From positions 44,364,836-44,428,835 of the forward strand of contig NC_088681.1 in NCBI RefSeq assembly GCF_950023065.1: 64,000 nucleotides of DNA, in the 5' to 3' direction. Made by a program: the position numbers and the translations under genes. Below are positions 25,186-39,449 of this stretch, piece after piece. The DNA is from Planococcus citri (lineage: Eukaryota > Arthropoda > Insecta > Hemiptera > Pseudococcidae). Below the pieces are notes generated by a model that saw nothing but the letters and a program-made list of their open reading frames with translations, was not told where the DNA came from and searched no databases. Each line of letters starts with the position of its first letter. The first letter of the stretch is position 1.

Positions 25186-25930
25186 TGTGGGGGACGTCAA
25201 AATAAAAGAGTCTATTTTTGGCAAAATAGTCAAGAAGTGTCAATTTTTGGCAAGATTGTTAAAAAGTGTCCATTTCTGTTGAAAATATCGAAAAGTATCC
25301 CTTTTTGAAAACGAGTTTTCAACAAAAAATCTAACATTTTATCTGTTTTCGACACTTTGTATTCGATAGCAGGAAAATTCTCAATATTGACACTTTTTGA
25401 ATCATTTAGTGATGATTTTCACATCCAAATGGCCAGCATTATCATTGGTACGAAATAGAGTGGAAAAAACTCTAGTTGAAACTTCGCTGTCTCGATTGAC
25501 GTAATAAATTCATTTTTCTATTTTTTTTTTCACGGATACATTTTGAAAATCTCGTCCCAAGCACGAAGCAAAATTGAAAAATAGCATAATAACATACGGT
25601 ATATTGTACGCGACAAACACGTCGGTTGAAAGTTTTAATATGCGAGATATAGGTATCCTGTCGCGACAACGAGATAGATAAATATTTCAGCTTTGATGAT
25701 AGAGCCACTATGAAAAGCTTTTGAAATGCATCCTTTTATCGGTTCATCGACATAGTACGGCGGCAAGGGCTGAATGATCGATATATCTCACATCATAAGT
25801 GTTATTTGCTACTCATGTAAATACTTATATTACTTATACGTATATACGATATCGGTATAGCTTTTTTATTCATTATGAAAAGATTATACGAGTACTTCTA
25901 GTTTACGAGCATCGTTAATGATTCACTTTT

Positions 25931-26717
25931 ATATCGCACCTCGGGAGTTATAAGGTCACATCTCAAAAAAGTGAAATTTTACAGGAGAGTGATTTTCTTT
26001 TTTTTTTTAAACTTGATTCATTATTTTCATCAACTTATAATCAATTGTGAGGAATGAATAGCATGTCATTTTGAAGATTGGGTATCCTACCTTCATTTAG
26101 CATAAGAATATTTTGAAAAATAAAATCTTAAAGCGGAAATATTTCAATGTTTGGAAAACATTTTGAGTTATAACCTTTCATAAAAAGTGATCTGGAGGCG
26201 GAAAAAAGCGTTCAATAAAAATTTCATGATAACAAAGTTGTAGAGAATTAAATTTCCAATCGACATAATGTCATTAGTTTTTTTCTAGAGTGCTTAGTTT
26301 TTGAGTTTTTCTCAAAAAACTAAAATTTCAATATATATGCAAATTAATATTCCTGAAAAATGTTCTAGTTTGAAAATTTTTTGTTTTGGAACAAACCTAC
26401 CAAAAATACACTCCTTGTGATCATTTTACATCTTAAAAACGTTCAAAACCATTGAAACTGTTTTCTGACACTTTGTATGTGCGAATTTTACTCAAAGAAA
26501 GAGGAGTTTTTTGAGATGTGACCTTATAACTCCAAACAACTTGCAATGTTGCAGAAATTTTGAGTTAGGCCCTTTGCATTTTTTACATGATCTAAGCAGC
26601 ATACCCGACTCAAAGTGTTATTTTTGGTTGCAGGGGGTCATGCAAACCCCAAAAATGCAAAAACATCAAAATCAATTTTTTTTGAGATGTGACCTTATAA
26701 CTCCCGAGGTGCGATAT
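25931..26717. mobile_element. Fold-back element with CGCACCTCGGGAG termini
   Basis: ATATCGCACCTCGGGAGTTA at the left is mirrored at the right end (26,678-26,717), and the match runs on through TAAGGTCACATCTCAAAAAA. A third terminus-like copy (GAGATGTGACCTTATAACTC) lies inside at 26,513. The interior at 26,190-26,340 is an inverted relative of the 16.2-kb tandem unit. It is non-autonomous; the target duplication is uncertain but may be TA. Confidence 0.75.
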
Positions 26718-29700
26718 CTAGAATGATACTGATTTTCCAATTTAAGAACATCAAAGCTTAAGAATCACTTCGGGTACGTTGCAATATCAAAATACAACAG
26801 AAGGAGGCCGAGGAGTTCAGAGTAGCATCGCGATACATAATAGGGCCACCCGAGGTAACAGATTATGAACGAAGGAAGCGCCAAACCGTATGGAAATTTT
26901 ATACTTACGTGCATAAAGAGCTTCGAATCCAAAGCACACAAATTCCAAAGGAAAAGGAAGACTTTTCTAGCAAAACAATGCGATCGTGTCTATGACAACA
27001 CAGATATACTTACGTTGGTATAGAAAAAGACGATTGCTTAATGGTTCTGAAGCAACCACAAGGCCTATACAGCTACGAAAAAACCCACCAATTTCGCAGC
27101 TGGCACGAGCACTTTGGTAGATGGAAAAGAAGAGGGCAGGGTGGTGGCGATTTTACACGCGTATTTACATAATTATCGGCGCGGAATTCGGAATCAGCGT
27201 TAATCGAAAACGGTCGTGTGAACAATGCGGCATTAAACGAGCAGCAATTAAGCGTGTGCTTTTGAATTGGCCGATGTAAATACACGAGTTTCACGTATAT
27301 ATAAGGGTAAAACGACGACCTACAAAAAGGGTATTTCGAAAGATGAGGGTTATAGCTGTGCTTTTAAAGTATTGTCTAGGCGAGAATGTGATATTCTCTG
27401 GGTGATGGATGCGGTTATTCGGATACTGATGATGGTTACTGGATCTGCCTCTTCAAGAAGTGTAACGAGTGAGTTATTTATGCGCTCGGTAGTGTCGTTG
27501 ACGCGATAAGGGGAGGGGATGGGGAGAAGGGTCAAGGGTGATATCGAAATGACCATTTGAAACGTTGGATTAATAAATTATGCAAAACGTTTAATCGAAA
27601 TTGATCATTAAGTATGGCTTCGAGTATAATCATTTTCAAATCAAGTTTTGAATAAAAATGATTCCAAAAAATGATCAAGTTGAGATATTTCAAAAAGCTA
27701 CATGGCCTAAAAAGATGATTTAAATTTTTAATTTGAAACTGATTTCTTATAAAACTGATTTTTTTATCTACTGAATCAAGTTATTACTTATACAAGAAAG
27801 CTTTATCTGCAACTTCCAAAAAAAGGTCGATGAATTTTCCAATAGAATTAGAGTCTCTGACGTTTCATTATAATTTGATTGCGATCACATCGAATATCAA
27901 AAATTCTAATTTAGATATTTCAATGAAAATTCAAATTCCCAATATTCGAAGTAACCAATACCTAATTTAAATTAAAAATAACTAATTACATGTGAAAATT
28001 AGTCATTACTTCCGCTACCCCTTGTTACGAATACCCATCTCAAGACATGATTATTTTTGAATTCGAATGAATGAAACTGATATTTTTAGGAATCTAATTA
28101 CGAACACATTATAATCGAATAATCAGTGAGAACTGATAACCAACCATCCATTAGGTAAACTTTAACCATTCTAGGTACATATTTTACTGCTTCTTCGAAA
28201 AAAGAAAAAAATCGTAGAACTGAACACACCAAAATATTGAGATGAAACTCTCACAGATCGATCATTTTCGACACATTTAGCCGATAAAAAACAAAAACGC
28301 GTTTATTTGAACCTATAAAAGAAATTGCCTCGGCCACGAGATAATTTTCAACAACGTTGTACACCATATCAGCGTCATTAACTCGACTTCACTATATACT
28401 TATGTACGATCGATGATACTGTTTAGCTCCAGACAAGTTCGGACAATTAAAAATTATCGTAATTCGATACGGTCAACTTAAAAAGATGGCAGGCCACGAC
28501 ATAACGTAGTTAAAAAACCTAAGATTTTCCCAAACTAAATGCTATACCATGAGGTGTGGTTGCGGAGGTAATTGATGGTTAATTGGATCGATAAAACTAA
28601 ACTAATTTGGACGCGTTTTAAAAATCCATTTCTCATAAATGCCCTGGATTTCAGCTCGAAGTGTTGGCGAGTAATTTAATATGACAAATTATGGACTAGA
28701 TCGAGATCGACGGTGACGTCAGTGAAACAGGTCGATATACAATTTTCCACGACAATCGGTAGATACTTTCAGATGAATAGGACTTGATTTGAATTCAGAT
28801 AAAATGATAGACCTCCTTGGCCCCCTTCAAATGACTTCAAGGACTTCAAGGATTTGAAAAAATGATTGAATACATCGTTTAAAATTTTCACAATAAATTT
28901 TTTTTACACCTTCAATGATCAAAACTTGATAAAAAAGCAAAATGACATTTCAAGCATGGATCTTTATAACTTCCAGCAAACATTCAACATTTATAAAAAT
29001 ACCAGTTTTTTTTTTTTTTTTTTTTTGAAAATGAATGAGAGAATTCTACTTTTGCAGAAATACCGACCAATATTCAGTCTAATAAGATAAGGTATTAGGT
29101 TCAATCAACGTTTAAAAATGATCATAAAATAATATTTCAAAATTGTGCATCAGCAAATTTTCAAATGTTACGAGAAGAATTGAAAACATTACAAAATTTT
29201 TAGTAAAAGTCATAAAATTATTCAAATTATTTGAAATATTGAAAAATACTCAAAAGTAAGTAATGTGAAAACCGTTTGAAAAAATTACAAAATCTAAAAA
29301 ATAGCTCTAATATTATTGCATGAATTGAAATTGTTTTTCAAAATGAAGTACACGATTCAAAAAATTTACCATAGGTAATTTTTGACAATACAGAAGATTT
29401 CAAAAACTGTCATCGTAAGAATAATTTTTCATAAAATTGAACATGTTTGATAAAGATGTAATTCCAATGAAGTTTCAATAAATTTTTTCTTCTGAAGAAT
29501 TTGAACAATTTTTTCTCAACTTACTGAAATATTTTCCAATTCGACAAAAAAAATCTCAGGGTTTCAAAAATGATCGCAACCGCGATCTATTCGAATTTAT
29601 AAATCACTTCTGAATGTTGAAAACATCTAAAAGTACTTTCTAACAGTTTGAAGCATTTTCAAAGCATTTTTCAGTCATTTTCTTCAAATTTTGACGATTT

Positions 29701-32700
29701 TTTCAGAATTCTAAGAAGTTTTACAAAATATTACAGGAATTTTTCTCAATTCTGCCAATTAATTTTCAAGATATTTCAACCGATATAATAATATTTTCGA
29801 AGACTACGTTCCAAAAATCTAAAAATCATCAAAAATTGATGAAGTTTTCAAAAAAAGATGAAATATTTAATTTTTAAAAAATTTATTTTTATGTAGTTCC
29901 TTGAGTGAATTCCAAACTTTTTTCAAGCAATCCTGATTCCTGATACAACGAGCTTTAAAAGTAAGCTGAAATCGTGAATATGACACATGAATTCAGTAAA
30001 ATTTTTTCGAACTTGGAATTTTCGAGCATTCTCACATTTAACCCCCACCCCAATTTTAGATAAAACTTCAATTTTTGAGCCTCGCCAGAAAAACAAATTT
30101 TGCCCAACGTATCACAAATCTCTAGAAATACGTACCTACTTACTTTAAATTTTCATGGATATATCCGCTTGCTGCAGACAACTGACGAAGAAAGCCGAAA
30201 AAAAGCGAACCACCTCCTTCTCCTCGTTCATAAGGACTAAGGAAGATAAATGAATGAAAATTTTCCAACCAGCAAAAATACAGAAGCTCGTGTAACATTT
30301 CGTGAAATAGAAAAATCAAAGGTCAAGCAGCGTTCGAATACCGAAAGAATGACCTAGCAGCAGGTAAGATCACCTTGAGGGTACCTTGAACTGCGGAATC
30401 GATACAATACGAGTATTTTACCAATTTGCCAGCTCGATTTAGAGGATTACTTATATGTATTCAAATCCTTTAAATATGCCTGTCAATTTTTCATTTCTGT
30501 TCTGCGGATCCTGACAGACGTGCCAATCTACTTTGGAAAAAACTAAGAGAAAATACTCCGAATCGGCGTAAAACTGCGAAGGAGTTTAGCAGACGAAATA
30601 ATAAATGCGAATTGTATATCCACCATGTGTCAGCCATCTCAGTCGATGGATTCGCCCACGTTTCACGTGTGAAGAGAAAATTATAAGCATATTACGTAAA
30701 TACGAGTATGTAGAAGTCACATACCACGTATTCCACGAAATGGTAACACTCGACGATTAAAATTTAAATGGTAAAATTCCAATAAACAAGTCCTTTAAAT
30801 TTGAGTGGCATTCGTTGGTCGTTTATTAGAACATTTATACCATAAAACTGTTAAACGATCGTTTAAAATAATTTGCGGCGGTGGCAACGAACGAGGACAG
30901 CGACGACAAAGTCCAAAATGTACGTATGAAATATTATGCATTTCGGGGGTGACGAGGGTCTATATAGGACGTACAAACGTATTACTTCAAAATGGTAACT
31001 TAATTTAACATCATTTGCATGCGTTGCTGGGGCTTTGAGGTGCACGAAGGGTGATTAAATGCGGAGCAGAAAAAGGGGTGCGTTTGTATAATACACATCG
31101 AAGTGAAGAAGTATGGAGAAAAGAGTGAAGGGGTAGAAGGTCAGTCACTGCATCGACAAGGGGGGATGATACGGCACATATTCAACAATATACGTAGTAC
31201 CAAGTATACCACCGTATGGCGAAATTAAAATGCAATAATATTTTAACCATTTGATTCGAAAAACAGGGCGCGCGTGTATTTGTATACAAGGAAAGAGTAA
31301 AGATGGAAGGGGGTTGAAATCAAGGGGTACGTGAACGAGATAAACTTATTCGTCGTTTTCGCTAATGTATTTGTATGTACGTACTAGTCCTAGAAGGCAA
31401 ACAGGATGAATAGAAGAAGAGCAGGGAAAAACCATAAGGTCTAATACATTGGCGATATATATAATGAAATGATATCGGAATGGTGGTGAAAATTCAAATG
31501 ACGACGCGACCATCTAAGCGAAATCGTACCGAATTATAGCGGAAATGGGCCAGGAAATCCAGCAGTTTAAAATGGTTTACGATTAATTTCGCCAACGTCG
31601 ACAAATACACGTAATGTACAATCTATCATTGATAATTAACGTGAATATCCGGTCATGGTGCGGTGCATGATTTTCCACAATCAAACGAAGTAAAAGAGGT
31701 GCGGAGTGATAAGGTGCTAGAGGGGAGAAGGGTAAGTTTTACCGTTGCCAGTTAATCTATGCTGTGACATACCTGAACGATGAAAAAATTTGGAAAATTT
31801 AAGGAGGGAGAGGAAGTATTCATATAATCAGAGAAAATTGACCGGATAATACAGCGATTAATCCACGGTCGGTTGTTAAATGGGAAACGAGTCGAAAAAA
31901 CATCTATTTTGAGTCATTTACAGGGTGTCCGAAAAATTGAAAAAACGTCAATTTAATTGAAAATCTGTTATTCACTGGTTTTTTTTGGGGACTTTACTGA
32001 GCAGATGAGTTGTAAATTGAGGAAATCTTTGCTGTAACAGAAGCTGGTTCAACCTCAATAGTATTTTCAAAAAAGTTTCGTTTGTTCGATAAATTGTATG
32101 CTAATTCATTTATTTTTCTTGTGCACGTATTTAAATTTTTGAAACTGGTTTGCCAGTCGATACAGGAAACATTTTGAAACCATAACACTGAAGGGCATAA
32201 AAATGTGATTTTGTTTTATTCAACGATTTTTTTCCTCTAGCAAACGAGAAATGAGAATAGCCTAATGATGAAATTCACAAACATACCCTTCTCTCAAAAA
32301 TGACCAAATTTTCAACCAAAAAAAAAAAAAAAGTGCATTGGAAATTTAACATTTTTTACGAAAGCTTCATTCACACAAAACCTGAACACACCAGCAAGAT
32401 AATATACTGTAAACCTATAAACACTCGCTGAACTGCTAAAAAGTGATTTTTTTCTACATCTACTATGTCTATGTACTTTTTGGTAGCAAAAATTCAAGGT
32501 TGTTTACCTACGCACACGCGGTAGTTGGCGTGCGAAAGCACACAATGTAAGGCATTAGGATAGAGTAAAATTTGCAGCGAGTGAGCGGAAGAGGAGTAAA
32601 AGAGGGATACGTTTTCAGTGATTTATTACACTCGGTACGTTTACGACGTCCGTCAAATTGGCAAGACGAGGATGAGACGAAAGGGGGTTGCCTTTTTCGC

Positions 32701-34190
32701 GCTTGAGAGGTGTTCAGCCAGCACAACGACGTTGGATTGAGATCGAGTAATGACTGATAATGAAATGCTGCGTGGTACTAATTCCATTTTAATGAAATTC
32801 CATCAATGCCGCGGGCTCGGAAATAGCCAACTTATGCTGATGGGGAGACCGGCTGTAAACAGTAGATACACAGATGCAGCGCAGTGAGCGGGAGAGATGA
32901 ATGAGCAAAGAGAACTGTACAGTATGCCATGGTCATTATTACGAGAGAAGCTTAGAGAATGGAACTTTCCGATGTGGCTAACCGCACCGTTGTAATTTTT
33001 TGACAAGGAGGTAAGGAGGTGAAGAATTATCACTCGAATGGTCCCATCAAATGACAGGGGAGGGTGAGAAGAATTTTCAAAGTTGAGAAATGAAGTACGT
33101 ATATTGAGATGAGTATTTTTCATTTACTGGGTTTACACCTGAAGTCATTTTCACCTGAGCTTAAACATTTTTTAGAATTTTTGCGTTGAATTAATGTTTT
33201 ACAAATGACATTTTTACCATCAATCCGACCCCTCAAGTTTTTTAAAATCATCACTCGTTTAAGAAATTTATGCCAATTTCAAAAAATTGGAAAAACTTCA
33301 TACATTTTTGGAATTTTTTTTCGACTTTTCAAAATTGGCAATAATGATAAAAAATTGACCCACTGCGTTCCAAAATATTCCCCTAGTTTCAGGAATGATA
33401 AGTATCTTTCAATATTATGGCATAATTAAAGAAGAAAATATTAGATGATTTCAAAACACAAATTCATCCAGAAACGAGTGAATTGCAAATTACTTTCAAC
33501 CACTCAGTAGAACCCTAAAAGTAAGTCGTCTTGGATTTTCACGAAAATAGCATAGTTCGATGCAGTATCTCAAATACGTTCAAGATATAAAAATACGTTC
33601 ATTTGGAACGGCACCTTTTTCCTAAAAAAAAAAAAACAAAAAAACAAAAAAAAAGTTGATCAAGAGCTGAAGCGAAAAAACCACATTTTTTTTTGAAAAT
33701 TCCCCTTTTTGAGGGCCTAAAGCTCCTCTGGAAGGGAACCTCGCGATCCACCCGAATGTATTATTTATGATCGTCGAATTTCTCCATGGTATAAAAAAAT
33801 ACCTACACATTCATTACACTCACAAGGGAACTTTCAGTGGACTCATATTTTAATTTGAGCATGTAACTTAGTCCTTTCTTAAAAGTTGATGGACCAATAA
33901 AAAAAGCGACGACAAAAAAAATTAACAACATTCAAAGACCAGAAATTTCCAATGCTGCTGAAAAAAGAACGTTACTTTTTTAGAATGAAAAAAATATCGA
34001 AAAATTCAAATATATCGAAGTTCAATTTTTGTAGAGTTCTTCTGATATTAGAAAAATAGAAATCAAAGAAACAAAATTTTCAACCAAGGTATAGCCAAAT
34101 GGAAAAATTGAACTTATCGATTTTCCTCTTCCAATTTTTCAGTTTTGTGGGCCGTCTTGCTCCTTTCTCCCACAAATTAACCGACGGAAA
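26718..34190. other. Unique stretch without a firm gene
   Basis: The sequence at 26,720-27,560 and 30,150-33,130 is CpG-containing and GC-balanced, while 27,600-30,100 and 33,130-34,190 are AT-rich. Open frames of 60 to 106 codons occur on both strands but none shows a known motif or supported splice pair. CAGGGTGTCC at 31,921 resembles a single TA-element terminus and CAAGGGAACTTTC at 33,822 a single terminus of the 34.5-kb family. Confidence 0.35.
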
Positions 34191-34199
34191 ATTTTTTGA

Positions 34200-34450
34200 A
34201 CCGGACGAAATTAAATCGAAAGAGCATGCAAAAATACATAAATAGTCAAAATTTCAGGCGTCAAAATGCAATTTTTGTATTTTGGTGAAAATTGCTGAAA
34301 ACGGGCTAAAACTGGATAAAAATGAAAATCAAAATTATGCCAGATTAATAAGCTTGATATTTGACATGTGTCCCGTTTTGGACCTCCCTACCCCCCGAAA
34401 CGGTTTCGATCTGTCTTGAGCAATTCTGGAGCCTTTAGAGGATTTTTGAA
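34200..34450. repeat. Core-repeat copy adjoining the fold-back
   Basis: AAATCGAAAGAGCATGCAAAAA is followed by GTCAAAATTTCAGGCG and, after some 180 bp, TTGAGCAATTCTGGAGCCTTTAG. This is the same order of blocks as in the 38.7-kb palindromes, but diverged. Confidence 0.6.
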
Positions 34451-34529
34451 AGATGAAACTTCCATAAAATTTCATCAAATGAAGTTGAAAAGTTAAAATT
34501 TACTCAATACCATAATTTCAACTTACTGA

Positions 34530-35536
34530 CAAGGGAACTTCTTGAGGTGTCACACTCAGAGCTTAGTCTAAAACCCCCAAAACCAAATTTTCAGCTGCCC
34601 AAGTTCATTTTTCGATTTTTGGCGAATTTTTGAAAATTCAAAATTGATTGTTTTTGGTGATTTATGCCTTTTTTTTAAAGTACGAACTTGATCAGTAAAA
34701 TGGTCCAAATAAGTCCCAAAAGTAATATTAATTACCCAAATCCAAATGTTACCATTTCCAGCCATTTTGGAGCCTCCAGGGCGATTTTTCAATTTCTCCA
34801 GAATTTTTAATTTGCTCCAGAAGGCGTGAATATGAAGTTGGGCAGCTAAAAATCGAGTTGTGTATTATACTCGACCTGTTTAACGAGTTTATCTACATTT
34901 GAGCCGCTTTTGGGAGCGACACCTCAAGAGTGGTTTATTGACCATCTTTTTTCAAAATTAAAAAATCCAAAATATCAAAAGATAACCGTTTGTGAGGAAA
35001 TTTTTGAAATTTGTGCGATCGCTGTATTTCTTCAAGAACAACCCCCCCGGAGCGCAAATTCTACCATTTCCAGCCGTTTTGGAGCGAGAGTGACACCTCA
35101 AAAAACCACTCTTGAGGTGTCACTCTCAAAATCGGCTCAAATGTGGACAAACTCGGTAAACAGGTCGAGTGTAATATACAACTCGATTTTTAGCTGCCCA
35201 ACTTCATATTCACGCCTTCTGGAGCAAATTCAAAATTCTGGAGAAATTGAAAATTTGCGCTGGAGGCTCCAGAATGTCTAGAAATGGTGAAATTTGGATT
35301 TGGGTAATTAATATTAGTTTTGGGACTTATATTGACCATTTTTATTGATCAATACGAACTTTAAAAAAAAAACAAATCGCCAAAAACAGTCAATTTTGAA
35401 TTTTCAAAAATTCGCCAAAAATCGAAAAATGAACTTGGGCAGCTAAACATTTGGTTTTGGGAGTTTTAGACTATGCTCTTTCCAAAAATCGCGGTCCCGT
35501 TCAAATCGGAGTGTGACACCACCAGAGGTTCCCTTG
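34530..35536. mobile_element. CAAGGGAAC fold-back, copy A
   Basis: The termini are CAAGGGAACTTCTTGAGG and its inverse at the right, followed inside by GTGTCACAC. TGA flanks both ends, consistent with a 3-bp target duplication. The arms contain AGCTGCCCAAGTTCATTTTT, TGGAGCCTCCAG and TGACACCTCAA in mirrored order, and a secondary palindrome at about 35,090-35,130. The open frames inside are mirror images of each other and not genes. Copy B is at 49,064-50,374. Confidence 0.8.
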
Positions 35537-35943
35537 TGAGTCGATTGGAGGTGGTTGCAAACTGTTTTGGAGCCTCCATGCAACTTTTTAGAAATTCCAG
35601 TTTTCCAAAAAAATGCCATAAAACCTACACCAACTTTCTAAAATCCATTCTTGCTTGTTCAGAACCTACATTTTTCAAATTTTCAGTAATGAAATCACTG
35701 AAGAGATATACGATTCCGAACCGGCAGGAACCGATTTTGGAAAAACGAGGTGTAATAAATGTATTTGGACAGCTTTTATAGCACTTTTTGAAAATCGGGA
35801 AGAATTTTCTAAAAAAAATGTTGGGGCTTTACACCACCTACAATACACTTAGCGTGTTAAAATAAAAGTACACATAAAGTAAATTTTAGTTTTCCAACTC
35901 CACTGGGTCAACATTTTGAAAAAAGTTATTTTTTCAACAATCT

Positions 35944-36150
35944 GCTGGAGGCTCCAGAATTGCTCAAAAATGTTTCTAACTGATTCGGGAGGTTGAGAAT
36001 AGGGATACACATCAAATATTTCAGCTTACCAAGTAAATTTGGTGAAATTTTGTATTTTCTCCCCATTTTTTGCCCTTTCTTATCAAAAATTCGCCAAAAA
36101 CCGAAGAATGTACTTCAGCACCTGAAATTTTTGGTGGCGATGAACTTGTA
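35944..36150. repeat. Single-arm core-repeat copy
   Basis: GCTGGAGGCTCCAGAATTGC then ATTCGGGAGGTTGAGAATAGGG, TTTCAGCTTACCAAG and TTCGCCAAAAACCG appear in the same order as in the right arms of the 38.7-kb palindromes. Confidence 0.65.
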
Positions 36151-38716
36151 TGCACCAACACTTTTCAATTCATCTTCGTCCAGCTCAAAAAAATTTCTGA
36201 CATTTGGGATACCTCCATCTGAAATGAAAAAAAAAACAGGAAGGACAACATTTTTGAATTGGCCATGTTTATTTTTGAAAAACTACCCTCTTCCCCTTTG
36301 ATGGGTCTCAAAACACATGGAAAACTGAAAAATTACTTCAAAAGGGCCAAGTTTTAAGCACCTGTTCAGAATTATTCAATTTTTCCCCCAAATTAACATG
36401 TTTAGACTTTAGAGGCTTCAAAATTTTTCTAGGGTCCTTAATTTTGCAATAAAAAACCAAAAATTTCGTGACGAGCCACTCTATGAGTCTGTGAACAGAA
36501 ATGGCTCAAATTCAAATAAGTATCAGACCACATCAGGTTTCTTCGTCAATCTGGCGAAATTCCCCTACTATTTCCATCACTTTTCACATCGTACTTACTC
36601 ATACTCAAAGACCAATACAAACTTACACTATGGCACCAAATCTCGTAAAAACTTTCAAAATAGAGCCACATCTACCATCCTCCTCGCAGCTTTTCATAAC
36701 TACACGTTCAAATGCATTCGAAGACCGAGAAAAGTACATACAAAGGACTAAAAACTTGCTCGAAAATTGTCCATAATATAACTTTTATCATAAAACTGCC
36801 AGCTTTATGTAATAACAAAAACGTCACTCTTACTTACGAGTACATTTCGACGACAATACAATGCAATGCCATCGTTTCATCCGGTTCCAAAGACGAAAAA
36901 ACCAAGACCTATTGTCAAATTTCTCAATTCCGGCCGTCTGCCCAAACATCGGCCTGGTGCGGTGTGGCGTCGTATCAATAGACTAAAATCCCATCATATC
37001 GATGAAAATCACCGCATTGTCGTCTATATATTAGGCAGTAAAAGTTATAAAAATAATTCATCGATGACATAAAACTTTATTTACCCTTCGGCACGGACTC
37101 GCAACTCCCCAGCAGTCCAAACCCACACTAAAGAGCTGGAAAAAATAGCATAGAGTAATACGAAGGGTAGTATTATAAAGTACAACTCACGTACAATAAC
37201 TCAAAGAGACCTTCAGAGTACCCTAAAACTTCTACTATAAACAACACATTAGTTATCATCATTCTGTAAACATTTAAAACATTAACGTCTCGTATCATCT
37301 TCCAAACGCACTACCCTCTTCTCGAATATTTGTCCAATGTGTTTAAAAATACCTCTACCCAATTCTTCGACGACTCTTCTTGGTTCTAAACTGCATCAAA
37401 AGTCTACACTAATTTTTTCTAATAATATACCACGTTCGTGTACAAAAATATCCAACCTTTTGACGCATTCGATGAGGGAAAAAAGCACCCTAAAGCACGT
37501 TATAGTAATTAAATTTTTCACCAACTTGTTGGCGATTCGCAATTTGATTCTGAACGACCGGATGACGATAAAACTACGACTTGAAAGGTAGTAATCTCGT
37601 AGAGTATTTATTGCAGCACCGATGTATCGCGAACCATTCAATTAATGTCAAATTATCACGTGCTCTATCGTTCATTAAAGAATTAACTCGCTTATCGTAT
37701 AATTAGTAACAATTGCCTATACTAATCTAATCAACTAGTTTTATCGAAAATAAGCCCGGTTTCATTCGTACTCGTACGTCGTCTGTTTATCAACGAACGA
37801 AATGTAGTAATGGCCGGTGTAAGTAATTTTTCATGTACGAGTTCGAGTTTGAACTAAACTACAGTATTTAAATCAGATTAAAAACTCACCATTTAAAATT
37901 ATCCAAAAGTAATTAGTAAATCATCCAAATTATTCGTCCGTTATGCTCACACACTGCAAAATTACAAAACACACACAAATCAAAACTAATCACAACACAA
38001 TCACAAGAAAAACCGCGCCGGTTGAACGAAAATAACAATACAGCAAACAAATCACACTAGAATATTATTTTGAAAGATTGAATAACTAATATTAAGTTAC
38101 TGTAACACGCCAAAAATAATGAATGAAGAATACGAGTAGAATATTTAAATCATTAATAAGTTCCGAATTCCATTACACGTTGTCATTCGTAAGTTTACAC
38201 GTACGAAAATATAAATAAATACGAAAACCCAAACGTTCTAACTGACCCGACACATCTATACCACAACGGTAACAAATACACTAAAGTATAGTATAGTATA
38301 CGCACATCACGAACGTAAAAACAAGTTAGGTTTTAAAATGCGACGTTTCTGATTGGTCGAATAGTACGTTCGTGGTATTGTTCGGAGGTGAGGAGCGGGA
38401 TGGTGACTACGATTTAAACGCGATTTACGTTATTATGCGTTCGAGCAACCGACATAACATACGGCGGTACGGCGGCAGACGAAAGCAGTGTTGCACTAGT
38501 CGGCCACTTTGAAATGTTCTAGGTTAGAGCGGCGAATAGTTTAAAGTTCTTGGCGCATTGACCCGATTTTATTTGACGTTTGCAGTTTTGTGAATAAGAC
38601 GATTAAGTGGGGGCGTGGGGGAGGTTTTTTTCCTGTAGAATAATTATGTGTGGCACTGTGGCCATAAAATTCAAAATACCCCCTCAACACGACCCTATAC
38701 ATCACACTCATAACAC
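36151..38716. other. Unique, CpG-containing stretch without a firm gene
   Basis: Several overlapping open frames lie on the plus strand between 36,490 and 37,590. They are serine-, threonine- and proline-rich, mutually overlapping and without recognised motifs, so none is called. The sequence may be untranslated leader or conserved noncoding DNA. Confidence 0.35.
38180..38600. promoter_or_regulatory. Possible promoter or CpG-containing 5' region
   Basis: CG dinucleotides are frequent here (GGCGGTACGGCGGCAGACG near 38,462). A CCAAT-box word lies on the minus strand (ATTGG at 38,352-38,356, within TCTGATTGGTCGA). No TATA box at a fixed distance and no adjoining start codon can be defended, so strand and gene are unknown. 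Confidence 0.2.
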
Positions 38717-39449
38717 AGTCGGGGAGCCCACTTAAGGATAAATTGCACCCCCCTCGATCCTCCGGGGCAACCTTTTTCTTAAAGGGGGAGTCCTAAGGAA
38801 CATTTCTAGCCCTTGTACTCAAAAAAAGTGGCCCTACTTACAAAATGGCGCCCATTTTGATTGACAGGTCAGCCGAAATCGCAGATTTTGCGTTCCAACA
38901 TAGGACTTGCACAAAATTTTTCAAACTGTACAAAGGTAGATCGAAAGAACAAGCAAAAATTTATCACCTGTCAACATTTCAAGTGCTAAAGTGCGTTTTT
39001 CGATTTTTGGCGAATTTTTGAAAATCGAATTTAGGCCAAAAATGAGGGGGAAAATCAAAATGTCACCAAATTGACCAAGAAAACTGAAATTTGGAATACA
39101 CCCTATTTTCGACATACCAAATCGATTGGAAACTGTTTCAAACTGTTTTGAGCAGTTCTGGAGCCTCCAGCAGATTTTTGAAACTCGAAAATCCCACAAA
39201 ATTTCATCAAATGGAGTTGAATAGCCGAAATTTACACTGCAAACTAATTTCAATACGCTACGAAGTCAACTGCAGGGAAATTTCAAGTTGTTTTGGAGCA
39301 TCCAGCGATTTTTTGAAAATGACTGGAGCCTCCAGGAGATTTTTGAAACTTTAAATTTCCTAAAAATTTCATCAAATGGAGATGGACAGTTAAAATTCAT
39401 TCTGCAAACTAATTTTAATACGCTACGAAGTCGTCTGCTGATGGATTTC

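Noticed and set aside
34910..35281. 123-codon plus-strand frame
   Set aside because: It is within fold-back copy A; a broken counterpart appears in copy B, and the sequence has no protein-like motif.
36491..37072. Cluster of overlapping plus-strand frames of 68-91 codons
   Set aside because: Several frames overlap, none is dominant, there is no recognised motif and no convincing splice sites. Retained only as unique sequence.
38921..39253. 110-codon minus-strand frame repeated identically at 43,171-43,503 on plus
   Set aside because: Both are mirror arms of one palindrome; the identity reflects DNA identity, further frames are open on the opposite strand, and the product resembles no protein.
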